Source of the DNA: Massilioclostridium coli
Lineage (GTDB): Bacteria; Bacillota; Clostridia; Oscillospirales; Ruminococcaceae
Direction: 5' to 3'
DNA length: 64,000 bases
NCBI RefSeq assembly: GCF_900095865.1
Contig: NZ_FMIZ01000007.1
Span: 310,001-374,000 of the forward strand
The position numbers and the translations under genes are program-made. This document shows, one piece after another, positions 59,556-64,000 of this stretch (position 1 is its first letter; every line of letters starts with the position of its first letter). The notes beneath the pieces were generated by a model. That model was not told where the DNA came from. It saw only the letters and a list, made by a program, of their open reading frames with translations, and did not search any database.

Positions 59556-61199
59556 ATGGCAAGAAAGAGCAGAAAACATATTGCAGAACCTATTTTTACA
59601 TCGGTCTCTCCGTTTATCGATACTGCTTTATATATCCGCTTATCTGTGGAAGATAACAAAAAGCGTGGTAATTCCATCGAAACACAGAAAATGGTTCTGG
59701 AGGACTACCTTTCCAATAAACCGGAATTTCGTATTTATGATACCTATATAGATAACGGCACGACCGGGACCAATTTCAATCGTGAGGGATTTCAGCGTAT
59801 GCTTTCCGACATTGAGGCCGGAAAAATCGGCTGCGTGATCGTGAAGGATCTGTCTCGTCTTGGACGTAACTCTATTGACAGCGGATACTACATAGAACAA
59901 TATTTTCCTTCTCATAATGTCAGGTTTATCGCTGTAACAGATCAGTTTGATTCTGAAAATCCTGATAACCTGCATGGCGGCATTATCCTTCCGCTGAAAA
60001 ATATGATAAATGAAGCCTATTCGATTGACATTGGCCGTAAGATCAAAGCGCAGGCAAGACAGGATATGAAAGAAGGAAAATACATTGGTGCCCGTGCCCC
60101 TTTTGGTTATAAAAAGGATCCCAATGACTGCCATAAGCTGATTGTAGATCCGGTGGCAGCTCCGGTCGTCCAGCAGATCTTTCAGTGGGCCTATGAAAAA
60201 ATCGCTTTGAACCGCATTGTACTGATGCTGAATGAAGGCGGCTATCCTGCGCCAAGCAATTATAAGTATTCTACCGGGGAAATCACGCATGAAAATTTAG
60301 TGGGTAGCGGCTTTTGGCAGACACGTACTGTGATGAAGATTCTCAAAGAAGAAAAATATACCGGTGATATGGTTCAGGGCCATACCCAAACAATCGCCCA
60401 TAAACAAAGACCGGCCGGAAAGGAAAACCTTATTTCTGTTGCCGGTACCCATGAAGCCCTGGTTTCCAGGGAAGTTTTTGAGGCAGTTCAGCAATACAGA
60501 ATGGAAGTTGCCGAAAAATGCAAGATGAAGGAAAAGGTTCCGTATTCCCCCAATATTTTTAAAGGATTAGTATTCTGTGCTCATTGTGGAAAGAGTCTGC
60601 ACCGTCAAAGGGAGCAACGGAAAAAGCAGGATGTTTACCGTTTTCACTGCCTCACTCCTAGCAGGGTCCATAAGAAAAAATGTGTCGGTATTTCCATAAA
60701 AGAAAATGAACTAATTGATACCGTGATAGATATTCTGAAAAAGGAGCTTTCCGCTGCTTTAGGAGATTATGCCCTTTTAGTTGAGGATGGAACCCAATGG
60801 CGTAAAAAGGAAAAAGAATTGCAGGATCGTCGTAATACCGCTAACCGTACAATCCGACAGAACCAGGATCGCATTCAGGTGTTGTATGAAGATATGGTAA
60901 GCGGTCTGGTAGATAAAGACGATTTCTTTCTCTGGAAAAAGAACTATGAAAATAAAATGAGCTCTGCTAAAGCAGAACTTGCAGAATGTGAAAAAGAAGC
61001 CATAAAGATTAAAAAACAGTTTGAACAGTATAAGACGCTTGAAAAAGACGAAAAGGAACTGAAGGCAGGATGCACCTTGACCGCAGAACTGGTATCGCGT
61101 CTGATTGAGCGTATCGAAGTGGATCACGATAAACATGTTTCTATAAAATTCCGCTTCCGTACAGAATTTCAAGAATACAGCAAGGCGGTGGCACAATGA
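59556..61199 (+). CDS. Large serine recombinase 2 of the ICE
   Basis: A 547-residue recombinase starting at ATG 59556, one base after the stop of recombinase 1. It carries an extra basic N-terminus (ARKSRKHIAEPIF) before DTALYIRLSVEDNKKRGNSIETQK (catalytic Ser in YIRLS). Then come CVIVKDLSRLGRNSIDSGYYIE, the recombinase domain (LIVDPVAAPVVQQIFQWA), the zinc ribbon (CAHCGKSLHRQ...FHCLTP...C) and a long coiled coil (about 405-500). Both termini are intact, so it is not a decayed duplicate. It overlaps recombinase 3 by 4 bases. Confidence 0.95.
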   Translation: MARKSRKHIAEPIFTSVSPFIDTALYIRLSVEDNKKRGNSIETQKMVLEDYLSNKPEFRIYDTYIDNGTTGTNFNREGFQRMLSDIEAGKIGCVIVKDLSRLGRNSIDSGYYIEQYFPSHNVRFIAVTDQFDSENPDNLHGGIILPLKNMINEAYSIDIGRKIKAQARQDMKEGKYIGARAPFGYKKDPNDCHKLIVDPVAAPVVQQIFQWAYEKIALNRIVLMLNEGGYPAPSNYKYSTGEITHENLVGSGFWQTRTVMKILKEEKYTGDMVQGHTQTIAHKQRPAGKENLISVAGTHEALVSREVFEAVQQYRMEVAEKCKMKEKVPYSPNIFKGLVFCAHCGKSLHRQREQRKKQDVYRFHCLTPSRVHKKKCVGISIKENELIDTVIDILKKELSAALGDYALLVEDGTQWRKKEKELQDRRNTANRTIRQNQDRIQVLYEDMVSGLVDKDDFFLWKKNYENKMSSAKAELAECEKEAIKIKKQFEQYKTLEKDEKELKAGCTLTAELVSRLIERIEVDHDKHVSIKFRFRTEFQEYSKAVAQ

Positions 61200-62719
61200 A
61201 AAAATATGTGATTGCTTTATATATCCGTCTGTCTTTGGAAGATTTCAAAACAGACAGCTTAAGTATTTCAAGTCAGCGGATGATACTTCAAGAACATGCT
61301 GCCGGCTTAGAAGAATACGGAAATGCAGAATTGATGGAGTTTGTAGATAATGGGTACAGCGGGGCAAATTTTGAACGCCCTGCTGTCCAGGAGCTTCTTG
61401 ATCTAGTTCGTGCGAACCGGATTGACTGTATCATGGTAAAGGACTTTTCAAGATTTGGACGCAATAGCCTGGAAACCGGATATTTCATTGAACGTGTTTT
61501 TCCAATTTTTCATACCCGTTTCATTTCTGTGGGTGATGATTTTGATACAAAAAAACTCAAAGGCGATACCGGCGGTATGGAAGTTGCTTTCAAATATCTT
61601 ATCAGTGAATATTACAGCCGGGATATGTCTGTTAAGACCAAAACAGCAAAGTACATGAAGATGCGCCGCGGTGAATATCAGAGTAAGATCTGTCCGTATG
61701 GATATTGTAAAGGTAACAACAACCGAATGGTTCCCGATCCAGAGACCTCCGGTGTTGTTCAGACGATTTTTGAATATGCTGCGTCCGGTATGAACAGTGC
61801 GCAGATTGCCAGAGAGCTTCATAGTCAGGCAATTCCTACACCGGGTGAATACAAGGCTCTCAAAGGCAAAAAGTATCACGATGTATCAAGAACAAATGGC
61901 GTATGGTCTAATTCAACTATTTTGAGGCTGTTAGCGGATGAACGTTATATCGGTACTTATGTGATAGGAAAAAAGGCTGTAACAGAGATAGGCGGGAACC
62001 GTATGCGGACAAAAGATGAAAGCGAATGGATCAAGATTCCCGATCATCACGCCCCATTGGTTAGCAAAGAACTTTTTGAGAAAGCCAATGCTTCCGTTAA
62101 GCGGTTTAAAATTCCGAAACGAAAACAGCATAACTATCCCCTTCGAGGAAAAGTATTTTGCGGATCCTGCAAACATGCTATGCACCGTTCCAATGAGACC
62201 ATTTACCGCTGCAGGTTTTCCTATATGGATTCTTCACAGCCCTGCTATGGTATGACGATCCGGGAAAAGGAATTGGAAGCCATAGTATATGAATTTCTCT
62301 GTAAACAGTTTGAAGTATCTTTAGGGATTGATGGACCGAATGAATTAAAACCCGTCGATAAGGCTGCGGTGAGACGAGCTGAATTTGATAATCAGATTTT
62401 TGAGCTGCAGGAAGAAAAGCGTAAACTCTATGAGGCGCTTGTAATAAAGCAGATTGATGTTAACTTCTATAAAGAACAGAAAGTGCTTATCGAACAGCGA
62501 TTGCTTGAAGTGCAGAATATAAAAGCTGTTGTAATGACAAGGCTGGAGGCTGAACAAGAGGAAAAAGAACGTCGGCACCAACAAAAAGATGTGTTACAGT
62601 CTTTGGTTGAAAACAAAGGACTGACTTCTGAACTTGTTGATATGCTGATTGAAAAAATCTTTATTTACCCTGACAAGAGGGTTGAAATCGTGCTAAAAAT
62701 AAAAAATGACCTGGCATAA
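61196..62719 (+). CDS. Large serine recombinase 3 of the ICE
   Basis: A 507-residue recombinase starting at ATG 61196 (ATGA overlap). VIALYIRLSLEDFKTDSLSISSQRMIL holds the catalytic Ser. CIMVKDFSRFGRNSLETGYFIERVF has Phe where the others have Leu (DFSRFGR). The recombinase domain (PDPETSGVVQTIFEYAASGMNSAQIARELH), zinc site (FCGSCKHAMHRSNETIYRCRF...C) and coiled coil follow. The last gene of the ICE, 107 bases from the inferred right end, as expected for an att-proximal integrase gene. Confidence 0.95.
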   Translation: MKKYVIALYIRLSLEDFKTDSLSISSQRMILQEHAAGLEEYGNAELMEFVDNGYSGANFERPAVQELLDLVRANRIDCIMVKDFSRFGRNSLETGYFIERVFPIFHTRFISVGDDFDTKKLKGDTGGMEVAFKYLISEYYSRDMSVKTKTAKYMKMRRGEYQSKICPYGYCKGNNNRMVPDPETSGVVQTIFEYAASGMNSAQIARELHSQAIPTPGEYKALKGKKYHDVSRTNGVWSNSTILRLLADERYIGTYVIGKKAVTEIGGNRMRTKDESEWIKIPDHHAPLVSKELFEKANASVKRFKIPKRKQHNYPLRGKVFCGSCKHAMHRSNETIYRCRFSYMDSSQPCYGMTIREKELEAIVYEFLCKQFEVSLGIDGPNELKPVDKAAVRRAEFDNQIFELQEEKRKLYEALVIKQIDVNFYKEQKVLIEQRLLEVQNIKAVVMTRLEAEQEEKERRHQQKDVLQSLVENKGLTSELVDMLIEKIFIYPDKRVEIVLKIKNDLA

Positions 62720-62737
62720 CAGCTCAGGGTATATTGA

Positions 62738-62774
62738 TAAAGCCAGTTAGGAATTGCGGTTCTTAACTGGCTTT
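62738..62774. terminator. Terminator at the right end of the ICE
   Basis: AAAGCCAGTTA-G-GAA (62738-62752) pairs with TTC-T-TAACTGGCTTTT (62759-62774), a stem of about 14 pairs with T-runs on both strands. It ends the recombinase operon and could also serve as part of the recombinase binding site near the element end. Confidence 0.8.
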
Positions 62775-62826
62775 TAGAAGTTGAAAAAAAATCTCCATAT
62801 TTTTTTGTCGTGGACTTGACATAAGG

Positions 62827-63794
62827 GTGCCTTAACGCATGGAAATTAATATTCCTAATACCTGTTTGTTTTAAATACCTTTTAAAACTATTCTGATAGC
62901 TTCTAGGTTCAATATATTTTTCTGTGTCCCCTGTTAAAATATAAGCATTTTCTGGGTATCTTTCAGACCATATTTTTAATTCTGTTAATAAAAAATCGGG
63001 GATAGGTATTTGACGGATAGAGTTTTGCGTTTTTGGGGTATCTATAACAATCTTTGTTTTTGTATCCGCTTCTTTATCTGTATTTTTGACCCTTTGCATT
63101 GTTTTTGTAATATTAATAATACCTATATCCAGTCGCAAGTCTTTCCATCGCAAAGCACAGATTTCCCCTAACCTAGTACCAGCATATAGGGATAATAAGA
63201 TACCAACCCCTTTTATCTCGTTCCTAATATTGGCTTTTATATATTTTACCAATTTAACCTGTTCTTCTTCCGTTAATACTTCTATTTCTTTCCTTGGTAC
63301 ACTAGGCTTTGTAATTTCATATTGGATAGGGGGGATATACCCCTTTATTTCTCCATAATGAAGGATTTGCTTTAATATCTTTACCATATCAAGGACTGTT
63401 TTAGGGGACAGCCCGCCTTTTTTGTCCAGCCTGCCGTTTTCTGTTTTTTTTTGATAAAATCGTGGATTGTTTCTTGTTGGATTTCATTTCTATCTATTTG
63501 TTTAAAGTAAGGTAGGATATGCCTTTCTAAGATGTACTGGTAATTTGTAAAAGTAGATTGTTTATTTTTTATTTGTATATTTGCCAGCCATTCAGAACAA
63601 ATCTCCTCAAATTCCTTTGGATTATGATAGGGTGTTTTCTCGGTTGGCTGTTGTGTTTGTAATTTCTGTTTTAATTCAGAGTAGGTTTTGGCATAAATAG
63701 ATTTATATTTTGTTTTTCCAAAGTTGGGAACAACGACCCTTGCTTCCCAGCGACCATCTTTTCTTTTACGGATATTCTCGCCATGTTTAGCCAT
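62827..63794 (-). pseudogene. Tyrosine integrase gene, truncated and frameshifted
   Basis: Minus-strand site-specific integrase of a different element. The N-terminus (AKHGENIRKRKDGRWEARVVV, an AP2-like arm-binding domain, then the SAM-like core domain SEWLANIQIKNKQSTFTNYQYILERHILPYF) starts at ATG 63794. In a T9 run (63444-63452) the frame shifts; the second frame continues GRLDKKGGLSPKTVLDMVKILKQILHYG and the catalytic domain with Arg in LYAGTRLGEICALRW and HALRH. Right after HALRH the family sequence stops, and the catalytic Tyr region is missing. The frame runs on as unrelated residues to 62665. The ICE insertion explains the truncation. Confidence 0.85.
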
Positions 63795-63822
63795 GTTTAA
63801 AAGCTCCTTTCTTTATAAAAAA

Positions 63823-63846
63823 TTGACCCCTTATTTGACCCCTAAT
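63823..63846. repeat. Tandem 12-base direct repeats upstream of the integrase
   Basis: TTGACCCCTTAT (63823-63834) and TTGACCCCTAAT (63835-63846) are head-to-tail with one mismatch, 29 bases upstream of the integrase start. Short direct repeats beside an integrase gene are typical arm-type binding sites. Confidence 0.6.
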
Positions 63847-63933
63847 AGAAAAAAATCTACTAGAAAATAAAGTGTTTGATAGTAAGATAACATAAAAATG
63901 GTTCGGTAAGTTCATAAAAGTAGACAAAAAGCA

Positions 63934-63962
63934 TTTACAAAAGACATTTTTTGATATAAAAT
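63934..63962 (+). promoter_or_regulatory. Promoter directed out of the window
   Basis: TTTACA (63934-63939), a 17-base spacer and TAAAAT (63957-63962). It would serve a plus-strand gene beginning beyond base 64000. Confidence 0.55.
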
Positions 63963-64000
63963 AGGGGTATCAATAGTCGTGAAGTCCTTTCGTATAGCTA

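Noticed and set aside
59640..60290. Minus-strand ORF of 216 residues opposite recombinase 2
   Set aside because: Antisense shadow of a conserved catalytic domain, with no start signals.

Overview
The window looks like DNA from a gut-type Firmicute of class Clostridia (Lachnospiraceae/Oscillospiraceae-like). This rests on the strong GGAGG ribosome binding sites, frequent TTG starts, the gene families present (Maff2, PrgI, DUF4315, DUF4366, cysteine-rich VLP, DUF4316, DUF6870) and the serine-recombinase mobile elements. No rRNA, tRNA or housekeeping gene was seen. Almost everything belongs to one integrative conjugative element (ICE) that carries other mobile elements inside it, and that itself sits in the integrase gene of a further element.

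Layout. (1) From 1 to about 7969 lies the right part of a GC-rich integrative mobilizable element (IME): the end of an MFS efflux pump, a relaxase remnant, two small regulators, MobC, relaxase, a cysteine-rich VLP protein, a RepA_N-type initiator, a DnaC-like loader, TnpW and a TnpX-type serine recombinase. It interrupts the ICE gene for Maff2, whose last codons resume at about 7970. (2) From 8066 to 21743 is the conjugation operon: TrbL-like protein, SpoVG-like protein, MT-A70 methyltransferase, PrgI, VirB4 ATPase, M23/NlpC-P60 wall hydrolase, DUF4315, DUF4366 and a 1620-residue SpaA-type adhesin fused to a class B sortase. (3) From 21805 to 27820 are accessory genes: a DUF3990/DUF3791 toxin-antitoxin-like operon, a nucleotide cluster (small helical protein, divergent ThyX, dUTPase), an XRE repressor, a SLOG protein and a Bro-N protein. 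(4) From 27817 to 37475 are topoisomerase III, DUF4316-type proteins, MobC and the ICE relaxase, which is split by a 2.47-kb group II intron.

(5) From 37709 to 56070 is the cargo: three stacked antimicrobial-peptide sensing and export modules. These are a lantibiotic-immunity type ABC with YccF and a two-component system; a BceRS-BceAB set with a 43-residue membrane peptide; and a two-component system with two FtsX permeases and an ATPase. An IS110-family element separates the first two. Two homologous winged-helix regulators follow modules two and three, and both appear to need a -1 frameshift at their second and third codons. (6) From 56071 to 62719 are a structured leader, a sigma-like factor, DUF6870 and three tandem large serine recombinases that probably move the ICE. 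(7) From about 62827 to the end is an AT-rich flank holding a tyrosine integrase gene, truncated by the ICE end and also frameshifted in an A9 run.

Taken together, the ICE has its own DNA processing (MobC, intron-interrupted relaxase, TopB), channel (PrgI, TrbL-like, VirB4; the coupling protein is presumably left of the window), wall penetration (M23/NlpC) and surface adhesion (SpaA-sortase). Its cargo would protect a host against lantibiotics and bacitracin-like peptides. The nested IME has its own relaxase and recombinase but no channel genes, so it would depend on the ICE that it may have partly disabled by breaking maff2.
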